Source: Pseudomonas alcaliphila JAB1 (GTDB lineage Bacteria; Pseudomonadota; Gammaproteobacteria; Pseudomonadales; Pseudomonadaceae). From it: DNA of 64,000 bases. The notes beneath the pieces were generated by a model that was not told where the DNA came from, did not search any database, and worked only from the letters and a program-made list of their open reading frames with translations. Positions 1 to 8,800 of the stretch are shown one piece after another (position 1 is the first letter of the stretch; every line of letters begins with the position of its first letter). The DNA lies in NCBI RefSeq assembly GCF_001941865.1, contig NZ_CP016162.1:310001-374000 (forward strand). Direction: 5' to 3'. The position numbers were made by a program, and so were the translations under genes.

Positions 1-283
1 CCTTGCCGGTGGTGAGGAAGGGAATGCGGTTGGTGCTGTTGACCGGGGTCAGCTCCAGCTTCACTGCCAGCTTGTCGGCCAGCAGTTGCGCGGTATCGAT
101 ATCCAGGCCGCGTGGCTTCATATCCGGGCCGACCGAGCCGAACGGCGGAAAATCCTGCGGTACGGCGACCTTCAGCACACCGGCCTTGCTGATGTCTTCG
201 AGTGCATCGGCGTGAGCGCTGCTGGCGCCGAAGGCCAGGGCAGCGAACAGGGTACCCAGCAGGGTGCGGTGAAATTTGCGCAT
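1..283 (-). CDS. Amino-acid-type ABC transporter periplasmic binding protein, 3' part outside window
   Basis: The first 94 residues are visible and the rest runs off the left edge. The start is a typical Sec signal peptide (MRKFHRTLLGTLFAALAFG, then ASSAHA|DALEDI). The mature part has the opening seen in family 3 solute-binding proteins: a VLKVAVPQDFPPFG strand, then a PRGLDIDTAQLLADKL segment, then VNSTNRIPFL. This family captures amino acids or opines in the periplasm for ABC import. It is transcribed divergently from the FadR-type regulator that starts at 571, which probably controls it. The substrate cannot be read from the sequence. The ATPase and permease genes would lie to the left. 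Confidence 0.85.
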   Translation of the reverse strand, partial: MRKFHRTLLGTLFAALAFGASSAHADALEDISKAGVLKVAVPQDFPPFGSVGPDMKPRGLDIDTAQLLADKLAVKLELTPVNSTNRIPFLTTGK

Positions 284-406
284 GTCGAACTCCCGATGAA
301 TGAACGAAAACTGAAGCGTTTTGCCTGGCTCGTGCAGTGCATCGCCTGTGCCAAGTTCAATGAAATAAGGGCTCTCATCGTTTCAGGCGAGTGGAAACAA
401 GGTCTT

Positions 407-445
407 ACTGGTCTGAACAGTTGAGGTAGCTGACCAGTTGGTCAG
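407..445. promoter_or_regulatory. Candidate operator pair for the FadR/GntR-type regulator
   Basis: Two dyads lie in the divergent intergenic region. ACTGGTCTGAACAGT at 407-421 resembles the TGGTCnGACCA class of half-sites known for FadR-subfamily regulators. CTGACCA-gt-TGGTCAG at 430-445 has perfect 7-bp arms. Both sit between the binding-protein gene (start 283, minus) and the regulator (start 571). Assignment to this regulator is an inference from position and similarity to the LldR/PdhR type of site. Confidence 0.45.
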
Positions 446-570
446 AAGCGTTTCTGATCTATCTCGGTGCATCCGCGTGACGGGCTGTTCCACAAGAGGG
501 CGTCGCTTGCCTGGGGCGGCCTTATGGCCGTACAAAGGCGACTTCACTGGACTGACCGGCCCGAACAGTC

Positions 571-1275
571 ATGAATGCTTCTGCTCCCCGCGCGGTACCC
601 GAATACGCCTTGCAGGCAATCCGCCGCCTGATCGAGGAAGAGGGCTATCGCCCCGGCGACGCGCTGCCGTCGCAGCGCGATCTGGCCGAGCGCCTCGGCG
701 TCAGCCGGGCCTCCTTGCGCGAGGCACTGTCGTCGCTCAGCGCGCTGGGCCTGGTCAGCGTGCAAGCCGGCAAGGGTGTGTTCGTTCAGGAACCGACCAG
801 GGCGGAGGCGGCCGGCGCTTTCGCCTGGCCCTTCGCCGCGCAGGTGTCGGCGGCCGATACCTTTCAGTTGCGCTTCGCCCTGGAGGGCTTCGCCTGCGGC
901 CTGGCGGCCGGGGTGATGACCGCCGAGGAGCTGGATATTCTCGAAGACAACGTCGAACAGATGCGCCGCGAGCTGCGTGCCGGCGATTTCGAGCAGGCCA
1001 ACCGGCTGGATTTCGAGTTTCACCAGCGTATTCTCGCCGCCAGCGGCAACCAGGCGATGTTCGCCCTGGTCACCTCCAGCGCCGAGATCTTCCTGGAAAG
1101 TCAGAAGCTGCCGTTCATCCGCCCGGAGCGTGCGCAGGAAACCTGGCAGGAGCATCGCAAGATCCTCAAGGCCCTGGCCCGGCATGCCGCCGGCCCGGCA
1201 CAGAAAGCCATGCAGCAGCACATCCGCGCGGCAGCGCTGCGCACTGGAATAGCCTTCATCACGCTTGGTGATTGA
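571..1275 (+). CDS. FadR-subfamily GntR transcriptional regulator (FCD domain)
   Basis: A 234-aa DNA-binding regulator. Residues about 10-75 form the GntR winged helix with the usual signature (GDALPSQRDLAERLGVSRAS, then LREALSSL and a G-K-G-V-FV wing). The remainder is an all-helical FCD ligand-binding domain (LRFALEGFACGLAAG, then EFHQRILAASGN). FCD proteins bind small carboxylates or amino acids, often through a metal held by D/H residues, and usually repress the adjacent transporter or catabolic operon. It is divergent from the amino-acid-type binding protein at 1-283, which suggests local control. The effector is unknown. PAO1 has ppx upstream of trxA, so this pair is not part of the shared order. 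Confidence 0.9.
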   Translation: MNASAPRAVPEYALQAIRRLIEEEGYRPGDALPSQRDLAERLGVSRASLREALSSLSALGLVSVQAGKGVFVQEPTRAEAAGAFAWPFAAQVSAADTFQLRFALEGFACGLAAGVMTAEELDILEDNVEQMRRELRAGDFEQANRLDFEFHQRILAASGNQAMFALVTSSAEIFLESQKLPFIRPERAQETWQEHRKILKALARHAAGPAQKAMQQHIRAAALRTGIAFITLGD

Positions 1276-1446
1276 AACTATTGAGTGGCTCAATCGCCAG
1301 TGCCTTTCGGTGTCAGGCAAGCCGGGCTATGATGTCGCCACTTTTTGGTTGCCAGTCATCCTTGGCAGCAGCCCATCGGGCCGTCGCAAGCGACGTCAAA
1401 AATTCCTCCCGGCAATTTTTTGCTTCCGAATATACGGAGACTCCTC

Positions 1447-1773
1447 ATGAGCGAATTCATCACCAACGTCAGCGACGCCAGCTTCGACCAGGACGTCATC
1501 CAGGCTGAAGGTCCGGTTCTGGTCGACTATTGGGCTGAGTGGTGCGGCCCGTGCAAGATGATTGCACCGGTGCTCGACGAGATCGCCAAGGAATACCAAG
1601 GCAAGCTGAAGATCTGCAAACTGAACATCGACGAGAACCAGGAAACCCCGCCGAAGTATGGCGTGCGTGGTATCCCGACCCTGATGCTGTTCAAGAACGG
1701 CAACGTCGAAGCGACCAAGGTTGGCGCGCTGTCCAAGTCGCAGCTGGCTGCTTTCCTCGACAGCAACATCTGA
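1447..1773 (+). CDS. trxA: Thioredoxin 1
   Basis: A 108-aa cytoplasmic disulfide reductase that donates electrons to ribonucleotide reductase, PAPS reductase, methionine sulfoxide reductases and other targets. The redox centre WCGPC is at residues 32-36, and the cis-proline segment GIPTLMLF follows. The length equals the usual 108-109 aa. The chosen ATG (MSEFITNV) is preceded by GGAGACTCCTC; upstream in-frame codons would add an untypical tail. It is followed by a REP pair and then a rho-independent terminator, so it is probably a single-gene unit. The order trxA-rho matches PAO1. Confidence 0.98.
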   Translation: MSEFITNVSDASFDQDVIQAEGPVLVDYWAEWCGPCKMIAPVLDEIAKEYQGKLKICKLNIDENQETPPKYGVRGIPTLMLFKNGNVEATKVGALSKSQLAAFLDSNI

Positions 1774-1787
1774 GGGGGCTGAAGAAG

Positions 1788-1854
1788 TAGGGTGGGCTTT
1801 AGCCCACCGAGCTGGTTGCAGTTGGCGTGCTGGTGGGCTGAAGCCCACCCTACC
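1788..1854. repeat. REP pair (REPIN), GTAGGGTGGGCTTTAGCCCACC type
   Basis: Two inverted REP units face each other: GTAGGGTGGGCTTTAGCCCA at the left and the mirrored form ending in CCCACCCTAC at the right, with a 20-odd-base spacer. It lies between the trxA stop and the trxA terminator, so it is probably transcribed as part of the trxA 3' UTR. Confidence 0.85.
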
Positions 1855-1880
1855 GCTCTGAGGCAAGTCGCTCTGGAAGA

Positions 1881-1905
1881 GGCCCCGTAATTCGCGGGGT
1901 TTTTT
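1881..1905 (+). terminator. Rho-independent terminator after trxA
   Basis: A GGCCCCG-taattcg-CGGGG hairpin is followed by a run of T (TTTTTTC). It lies downstream of trxA and the REP pair and separates trxA from rho. Confidence 0.8.
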
Positions 1906-2093
1906 CGTTTTCGGGGCTAGACGCTGTTTTTTCACGGTGTTAAATTCGACCCCGCTGCATCCTCCATGCAGCTCTCTGCACGCCGTCGCCGATTCATTCC
2001 TATACGAACTCGTTCGCGATCCTGTCGCCTTCTCTGCGGCGCGGCCTCTCAAGCTAACAGCTTTCTTCTCCTCTCGATGATCACGTCATTCCT
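1906..2093 (+). promoter_or_regulatory. rho promoter/leader region, no gene seen
   Basis: 188 bases between the trxA terminator and the rho ATG. It is pyrimidine-rich near the start codon (AGCTTTCTTCTCCTCTCGATG) and lacks a strong Shine-Dalgarno sequence. In enterobacteria rho is autoregulated by Rho-dependent termination in its leader. A C-rich, G-poor untranslated stretch here would fit that, but this is inference. No credible leader peptide was recognised. Confidence 0.4.
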
Positions 2094-3353
<1,260 letters not shown>

Positions 3354-3368
3354 GCGTTGTGGCTTGCC

Positions 3369-3394
3369 AAAAGGCCGGGGAAACCCGGCCTTTT
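3369..3394 (+). terminator. Rho-independent terminator after rho
   Basis: A perfect AAAAGGCCGGG-gaaa-CCCGGCCTTTT hairpin lies 15 bases after the rho stop, with a GNRA-like loop. The flanking A and T tracts make it potentially bidirectional. Confidence 0.9.
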
Positions 3395-3486
3395 GCTATC
3401 CGTCACTTTCACCGGCGCTTCTGAAAGCCCGACTTCGGCGCTAAACTTTGCGGCCGACTCTTGCCTGTCCGACACGAGGCTCCTGC

Positions 3487-4953
3487 ATGCAGTATCGCGA
3501 CCTGCGCGACTTCATCCGTGAACTGGAAAAGCGCGGTGAACTCAAGCGCATCCAGACCCCGGTATCGCCCGTTCTGGAAATGACCGAAATCTGCGACCGC
3601 ACCCTGCGCAAGGGCGGCCCGGCGCTGCTGTTCGAAAAGCCCACAGGCTTCGATGTGCCAGTGCTCGGCAACCTGTTCGGCACGCCCAAGCGCGTGGCTC
3701 TGGGCATGGGCGCCGAAGAGGTGTCCGAGCTGCGCGAGATCGGCAAGCTGCTGGCCTTTCTCAAGGAGCCGGAGCCGCCGAAGGGACTGAAGGATGCCTG
3801 GAGCAAGCTGCCGATCTTCAAGAAGGTCATTTCCATGGCGCCCAAGGTGGTCAAGGACGCGCCTTGCCATGAGGTGATCGAGGAGGGCGACGACGTCGAC
3901 TTGGGCAAGCTGCCGATCCAGCACTGCTGGCCGGGCGACGTGGCACCGCTGATCACCTGGGGCCTGACCATCACCAAGGGCCCAAACAAGGAACGACAGA
4001 ACCTTGGGATCTACCGCCAGCAAGTGATCGGTCGTAACAAGGTGATCATGCGCTGGCTCAGCCACCGTGGCGGCGCGCTGGATTACCGTGAGTGGTGCCA
4101 GAAGCACCCGGACAAGCCTTACCCGGTTTGTGTCGCGCTTGGTGCGGATCCTGCGACCATCCTCGGCGCCGTGACGCCAGTGCCCGATACCCTCTCCGAA
4201 TACGCCTTCGCCGGCCTCTTGCGCGGCCATCGCACCGAGCTGATCAAGGCGGTTGGCAGCGAGCTGCAGGTGCCGGCCAGTGCCGAGATCGTGCTAGAAG
4301 GGGTTATCCATCCGGGCGAGACCGCGCCGGAAGGCCCCTACGGCGATCACACCGGCTACTACAACGAGGTCGACACCTTCCCGGTGTTCACCGTCGAGCG
4401 CATCACCCGTCGCCGCGATCCGATCTATCACAGCACCTACACCGGCCGGCCGCCGGATGAGCCGGCGATCCTCGGCGTGGCGCTGAACGAGGTGTTCGTG
4501 CCTATCCTGCAGAAGCAGTTCCCCGAGATCACCGACTTCTATCTGCCGCCGGAAGGCTGTTCCTACCGCATGGCGGTGGTGACCATGAAGAAGCAGTACC
4601 CGGGCCACGCCAAGCGCGTAATGCTCGGTGTCTGGTCGTTCCTGCGACAGTTCATGTACACCAAGTTCGTTATCGTCACCGACGACGATATCAACGCACG
4701 GGACTGGAATGACGTGATCTGGGCGATTACCACGCGCATGGACCCCAAGCGCGACACGGTGATGATCGACAACACGCCGATCGACTATCTCGACTTCGCC
4801 TCGCCGATCTCCGGCCTGGGTTCGAAGATGGGCCTGGACGCCACCCACAAGTGGCCGGGCGAGACCACCCGCGAATGGGGCCGCGCCATCGAGAAGGATC
4901 CAGCCGTGGTGGCACGTGTCGACGCGCTGTGGAGCGAGCTGGGAATCGATTGA
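3487..4953 (+). CDS. ubiD: UbiD, 4-hydroxy-3-polyprenylbenzoate decarboxylase
   Basis: A 488-aa enzyme that removes the carboxylate from 4-hydroxy-3-polyprenylbenzoate in ubiquinone synthesis, using prenylated FMN made by UbiX and a divalent metal. The N-terminus ([20 protein letters not shown]) and the cofactor/metal segment around [20 protein letters not shown] are typical, as is the length. The start at 3487 gives the family N-terminus; an earlier in-frame codon would add 13 atypical residues. Its stop overlaps the next start (TGATG), so it is translationally coupled to the ferredoxin-reductase gene. UbiX is not in this window. Confidence 0.97.
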   Translation: MQYRDLRDFIRELEKRGELKRIQTPVSPVLEMTEICDRTLRKGGPALLFEKPTGFDVPVLGNLFGTPKRVALGMGAEEVSELREIGKLLAFLKEPEPPKGLKDAWSKLPIFKKVISMAPKVVKDAPCHEVIEEGDDVDLGKLPIQHCWPGDVAPLITWGLTITKGPNKERQNLGIYRQQVIGRNKVIMRWLSHRGGALDYREWCQKHPDKPYPVCVALGADPATILGAVTPVPDTLSEYAFAGLLRGHRTELIKAVGSELQVPASAEIVLEGVIHPGETAPEGPYGDHTGYYNEVDTFPVFTVERITRRRDPIYHSTYTGRPPDEPAILGVALNEVFVPILQKQFPEITDFYLPPEGCSYRMAVVTMKKQYPGHAKRVMLGVWSFLRQFMYTKFVIVTDDDINARDWNDVIWAITTRMDPKRDTVMIDNTPIDYLDFASPISGLGSKMGLDATHKWPGETTREWGRAIEKDPAVVARVDALWSELGID

Positions 4954-5921
4954 TGAACGTCACCCTGCAACCTTCCGGCGTCACCCTTGCGCTGCAGCCG
5001 GGCGAACGCATTCTCGATGGCGCCCGGCGCCTGGGCTACGACTGTCCGCAGAGCTGCCGCAACGGCAACTGCCATATCTGCGCCGCCTTGCTGGTAGAAG
5101 GGCGCGTGCGGCAGAACGGCGCCGAGCTGGATCACGGCGAGCTGTTCACCTGCCTGGCCGAGCCGTTGGAAGACTGCGTGCTGCATTGGGATGGCGTGCT
5201 GGCGCCGGGTGAGTTGCCGGTGCGCGAGCTGAACTGCCAGGTGACCGAATGCCAGGCCGTGGGTGGCGATGTGTTCCGCGTGTGTCTGCGCACCCCAGCC
5301 GGCAAGGCGCCGCGTTATCACGCCGGGCAGTACCTGCTGCTGCAGCGCCCGGATGGCGAGATGGCGGCGTTCTCCCTGGCTTCGGCGCCGCACGCCGGGC
5401 GTGAGTTGGAGCTGCACATCCTCGCCCGCGAAGACAGCAGCATTGCCCTGCTGGAGCATCTGCGCAGCACCGGCATGGCTCGCGTGCAGATGCCCTACGG
5501 TGACACCCACCTCGCCGACCTGCCCGATGGGCCGCTGGTGCTGATCGCTGCCGGCACTGGCATGGGCCAGATGCACAGCCTGATCGAGCACTGCCGCGCG
5601 GCGGGTTTTGCCCATCCGGTGCATCTGTACTGGGGCGCGCGTCGGCCCGAGGATTTCTACGAGCTGCCACATTGGGCCGAGTGGCAACAGCTGGATAATC
5701 TGCACCTGCATCAGGTGGTCAGCGACCAGTGTGGCTGGCAGGGTCGTTGCGGCCTGCTGCACGAAGCGGTGCGCGAGGACTTCCCGAATCTCAAGGCATT
5801 GCACGTCTATGCCAGCGGCTCGCCAGCGATGGTCTACGCCACGCTCGATGCGTTGGTCGAAGCGGGGATGGATGCGCACCAGATGCGCGCCGACGTATTC
5901 GCCTACGCGCCGCGTTCATAG
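4953..5921 (+). CDS. 2Fe-2S ferredoxin / FAD-NAD(P)H oxidoreductase coupled to ubiD
   Basis: A 322-aa electron-transfer protein. Residues 1-90 form a plant-type ferredoxin with cluster ligands C35, C40, C43 (SCRNGNCHIC) and C67 (LFTC). This is followed by an FAD-binding barrel (HAGQYLLLQ, FSLASAP) and an NAD(P)H-binding domain (LIAAGTGMGQMHSLIEH, then YWGARRPEDFY). Database names such as 'CDP-6-deoxy-glucoseen reductase' come from distant similarity and are probably wrong. It overlaps the ubiD stop by one base, as its PAO1 counterpart also follows ubiD. In E. coli the flavin reductase gene fre likewise follows ubiD, so a role in supplying reduced flavin for prenyl-FMN or ubiquinone steps is plausible but inferred. 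Confidence 0.88.
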   Translation: MNVTLQPSGVTLALQPGERILDGARRLGYDCPQSCRNGNCHICAALLVEGRVRQNGAELDHGELFTCLAEPLEDCVLHWDGVLAPGELPVRELNCQVTECQAVGGDVFRVCLRTPAGKAPRYHAGQYLLLQRPDGEMAAFSLASAPHAGRELELHILAREDSSIALLEHLRSTGMARVQMPYGDTHLADLPDGPLVLIAAGTGMGQMHSLIEHCRAAGFAHPVHLYWGARRPEDFYELPHWAEWQQLDNLHLHQVVSDQCGWQGRCGLLHEAVREDFPNLKALHVYASGSPAMVYATLDALVEAGMDAHQMRADVFAYAPRS

Positions 5922-5923
5922 TG

Positions 5924-5977
5924 GTAGGGCGGGTGCAACCCGCCACTGATTGATTCGGCGGGTTGCACCCGCCCTAC
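5924..5977. repeat. REP pair, GTAGGGCGGGTGCAACCCGCC type
   Basis: Inverted REP units GTAGGGCGGGTGCAACCCGC and its mirror ending CGCCCTAC flank a short spacer. The pair lies between two convergent genes (the ubiD partner ending at 5921 and the quinone oxidoreductase ending at 5984) and may act as a shared terminator-like hairpin. Confidence 0.88.
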
Positions 5978-5983
5978 GCACTG

Positions 5984-6964
5984 CTATCGCACAGTCACCA
6001 CCACCTTGCCCACGGCCTTGCGCTGACCGAGCGCATCGATCGCTTCGCCGCCGCGCTCCAGTGGGAAGGTCTGCGACACCAGTGGCTTGAGCTTGCCTTC
6101 GGCGTGCCAGGTGAAGAGCTGCTGGAAGTTCGCGGCGTTGTCCTGCGGCTGGCGCTGGGCGAAGGAGCCCCAGAATACGCCGACCAGGGAGGCGCCCTTG
6201 AGCAGCGGCAGGTTGGCCGGCAGTGCCGGGATGCCACCGCCGGCGGCGAAACCCACCACCAGGAAGCGGCCGTTCCAGCCGATGCTGCGGAAGGCTTCTT
6301 CGAACAGCGTGCCGCCCACCGGGTCGTAGATCACGTCCACGCCCTGGCCGCCGGTGAGCTTTTTCACCTCGTCCTTCAGACTCTGCTCGCTGTAGTTGAT
6401 CAGCTCATCGGCGCCGGCTTTGCGCGCCACTTCCAGTTTCTCGGCGCTGCTCGCTGCGGCGATGACCTTGGCGCCCATGGCCTTGCCGATTTCCACCGCC
6501 GCCAGGCCGACGCCGCCGGAGGCGCCGAGCACCAGCAGGGTTTCACCCGGTTGCAGGTTGGCGCGCTGCTTGAGGGCGTGCATCGAGGTGCCGTAGGTCA
6601 TGCCGAAGGCCGCCGCGGTGGTCAGGTCCATGCTCTTGGGCACCGGTAGCACGTTGTAGGCCGGCACGGCGACCTCTTCGGCGAAGCCGCCCCAACCGGT
6701 CAGCGCCATGACCCGATCACCAGCGCGCAGATGGCTGACTTTCTCACCGACGGCCTTGACCACACCGGCTACCTCGCCACCCGGGGCGAAGGGGAAGGGC
6801 GGCTTGAACTGGTATTTGCCTTCGATGATCAGCGTGTCGGGGAAGTTGACCCCGGCGGCCTGCACCTCGATCAGCACCTCGTTCTTCTTCGGTTCGGGGC
6901 TTGGCAGGTCTTCCAGTACCAGGGTGTCGGCAGGGCCGAAGGCTTTGCACAGCAGGGCTTTCAT
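5984..6964 (-). CDS. Zinc-independent NADPH:quinone oxidoreductase (MDR family)
   Basis: A 326-aa medium-chain dehydrogenase/reductase of the QOR class, which reduces quinones or alpha,beta-unsaturated carbonyls with NADPH. The GroES-like half contains AAGVNFPDTLIIEGKYQF and PFAPGGEVAG. The Rossmann half carries the NADPH loop LVLGASGGVGLAAVEIGKA. The structural and catalytic zinc cysteines of alcohol dehydrogenases are absent. The ATG at 6964 (MKALLCKAFGPAD) was chosen over the one three codons earlier because GAGGA sits at a proper distance. It corresponds to the oxidoreductase at this place in PAO1. The physiological substrate is unknown. Confidence 0.9.
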   Translation of the reverse strand: MKALLCKAFGPADTLVLEDLPSPEPKKNEVLIEVQAAGVNFPDTLIIEGKYQFKPPFPFAPGGEVAGVVKAVGEKVSHLRAGDRVMALTGWGGFAEEVAVPAYNVLPVPKSMDLTTAAAFGMTYGTSMHALKQRANLQPGETLLVLGASGGVGLAAVEIGKAMGAKVIAAASSAEKLEVARKAGADELINYSEQSLKDEVKKLTGGQGVDVIYDPVGGTLFEEAFRSIGWNGRFLVVGFAAGGGIPALPANLPLLKGASLVGVFWGSFAQRQPQDNAANFQQLFTWHAEGKLKPLVSQTFPLERGGEAIDALGQRKAVGKVVVTVR

Positions 6965-7119
6965 CAAGGTCATTCCTCTTGCAGGGTGCCATGCAGTGTA
7001 GAAAGCGCCCGCCGAGGGTCAACGAGCATGCCGATGCCTGATAGGTCGGCATAAGCGCCGGGCTTGGGTGCTGGCCTGTGGATGGCTATGCTAGGCACAT
7101 CCCCGATGGAGTGCCGAAT

Positions 7120-7524
7120 GTGAAACTGTTGACCGCCCTGCTGTTGAGCCTGTCGATCTGCCTGCCTGCCCTGGCCTCTTCGGAAAAGAAGGAGGAGGCT
7201 CCTGCGACGATTTATCACAACCTGACGCCAGCCTTGATCGGCAACCTGGCGGATCAAGGCAATCGTCTGAAGTTCTTCAAGGCCGATGTGTCCCTGCGGG
7301 TGAGCGGCACCGAGGCCGAGGAGAAGCTCAAGCAGCATGAACCGCTGATCCGCCATCAGATGGTGATGCTGTTCTCGGCGCAGACCAGCGAGATCATCAA
7401 TGCTCCCGATGGCCGTGAAACCCTGCGTCAGCAGGCGCTCAAACAGGTGCAGGACGCGATCAATGGCGAAGAGGGCAAGCCCATCGTCGAAGATCTGCTA
7501 TTCAACAACCTGATCATTCAGTGA
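7120..7524 (+). CDS. FliL-like flagellar basal-body-associated family protein (exported)
   Basis: A 134-aa protein with an N-terminal signal or anchor (VKLLTALLLSLSICLPALAS) and a domain like the periplasmic part of FliL (YHNLTPALIGNLADQG, LRFF-like LKFFKADVSLRVSG, then HEPLIRHQMVMLFSAQTSEI). FliL assists the flagellar stator. This paralogue is not in a flagellar operon and lacks the usual long cytoplasmic start, so its role is uncertain. The GTG at 7120 is chosen because GGAG lies eight bases before it and it starts the signal peptide directly. A homologue sits at the same place in PAO1. Confidence 0.8.
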   Translation: MKLLTALLLSLSICLPALASSEKKEEAPATIYHNLTPALIGNLADQGNRLKFFKADVSLRVSGTEAEEKLKQHEPLIRHQMVMLFSAQTSEIINAPDGRETLRQQALKQVQDAINGEEGKPIVEDLLFNNLIIQ

Positions 7525-7564
7525 AAGGGGGCGCAGTCAGTTAAGCGTCGATGCTGCGAATGCA

Positions 7565-7635
7565 TGGGAGCGGCGCCCCGCCGCGAACCAGGGCGAGGCG
7601 CAATTGAAAAGCTTCGCCCCGGGGCGGGGCTCCTA
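7565..7635. repeat. REP pair, GGGAGCGGCGCC type (degenerate)
   Basis: GGGAGCGGCGCCCCGCCGCGAA on the left is mirrored by TTCGCCCCGGGGCGGGGCTCCT on the right. It lies between two convergent genes. The right arm keeps the CTCCTACG end seen in the other GTAGGAGC-type units. Confidence 0.65.
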
Positions 7636-7675
7636 CGAAAAGCCGCTTTTCGCGGCTGAAGCGGTTCCGCTTCTG

Positions 7676-8800
7676 TCAGGCCATCTGCGCCAGGGTCTTG
7701 CGAAAACGCGTCAGCGCCGCGACGAAAAACAGCGCGCCGATGCCGGCAATGGCCAGCATATAGGGCCAGACGATGGTCAGCCCCGCGCCGCGATAGAGAA
7801 TGGCCTGGGCCAGCGCGACGAAGTGAGTGGTCGGCGCCGCCAGCATGATCTGTTGCACCAGCTCGGGCATGCTCTCGCGTGGCGTGGTGCCGCCGGAGAG
7901 GATCTGCAGCGGCAGCAGCACCAGGATGATCAACAGCCCCAGCTGCGGCATCGAGCGCGCCACGGTGCCGAAGAAGATACCCATCGAAGTGGTGGCGAAC
8001 AGGTGCAGCGCCGCCCCGGCCAGGAACAAGGCAATGGAGCCTTCGATCGGCACCTGCAGCCAGCCCTGCACCACCAGCAGCAGTGACAGGGCTGCAGCCG
8101 CCAGCACCACCAACCCCATCGACCAGACCTTGGCCAGCATGATTTCCAGTGGCGTCACCGGCATCACCAGCAGGTGTTCCACGGTGCCATGCTCGCGCTC
8201 GCGGATCAGCGCTGCGCCAGTGAGGATGATCGACAGCATGGTGATCTGGTTGATCACCTCCATCACTGAGCCGAACCAGGCGCGCGTCAGGTTCGGGTTG
8301 AACTGCACGCGTAGTGCCAGTTCCGCCGGTTGCGCCAGGTCGCCACGGTAGCGGCGGACGAACTCGGCCACTTCGCTGGCACCGATGTTCTGGATATAGC
8401 CGGCACCGGTGAAGGCCATGCTTACCTGGGTGGCGTCGACATTGAGCTGGATTGCCGGGCTGCGACCGGCGAGCACGTCGCGCTGAAAGTTCGGCGGAAT
8501 GTTCAGGGTGAAGGTGTAGCGCCCGGCATCCATGCCGCGATCCATCTCGCTCAGGTCGATACGCTCCGGGGTACGGAAATAGGGTTCCTGGAAGGCCTGA
8601 ATCAGTCGCTCGGAGAGCTGCGACTGGTCTTCGTCGACCACGGCGATGGCGGCGTTGTGCAGGCTCTCCGGCATGCTGGTGGCGGCCGAGTAGATGCCCA
8701 TGCTGAAGGCCCAGAGGATCAGCAGCACCAGCGCCAGGTCATGCTGCAGGCTGCGCAGCTCCTTGATGCCGAGGTACAGGATATTGGCCAGGCGTTCCAT
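7676..8800 (-). CDS. ABC-2 type transporter permease (YhhJ-like)
   Basis: A 374-aa membrane protein, the last gene of a three-gene exporter. There is one N-terminal membrane segment (LALVLLILWAFSMGIYSAA), then a large periplasmic domain (about residues 45-185), then five membrane segments, with the typical ABC-2 loop EREHGTVEHLLVMPVTPLEI. It corresponds to E. coli YhhJ. Its ATG overlaps the stop of the upstream gene (TGATG), so the two are translated together. With the HlyD and ATPase-permease genes it should form a tripartite pump that exports drugs or another hydrophobic compound; the substrate is not evident. Confidence 0.9.
   Translation of the reverse strand: MERLANILYLGIKELRSLQHDLALVLLILWAFSMGIYSAATSMPESLHNAAIAVVDEDQSQLSERLIQAFQEPYFRTPERIDLSEMDRGMDAGRYTFTLNIPPNFQRDVLAGRSPAIQLNVDATQVSMAFTGAGYIQNIGASEVAEFVRRYRGDLAQPAELALRVQFNPNLTRAWFGSVMEVINQITMLSIILTGAALIREREHGTVEHLLVMPVTPLEIMLAKVWSMGLVVLAAAALSLLLVVQGWLQVPIEGSIALFLAGAALHLFATTSMGIFFGTVARSMPQLGLLIILVLLPLQILSGGTTPRESMPELVQQIMLAAPTTHFVALAQAILYRGAGLTIVWPYMLAIAGIGALFFVAALTRFRKTLAQMA

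Noticed and set aside
1345..1446. Longer start for thioredoxin
   Set aside because: The extension has no family similarity and the inner ATG has a proper ribosome site and gives the standard 108 aa.
4953..5921. CDP-6-deoxy-glucoseen reductase (deoxysugar synthesis) as the function
   Set aside because: No deoxysugar genes are nearby; only the ferredoxin-reductase architecture is shared, and coupling to ubiD points elsewhere.
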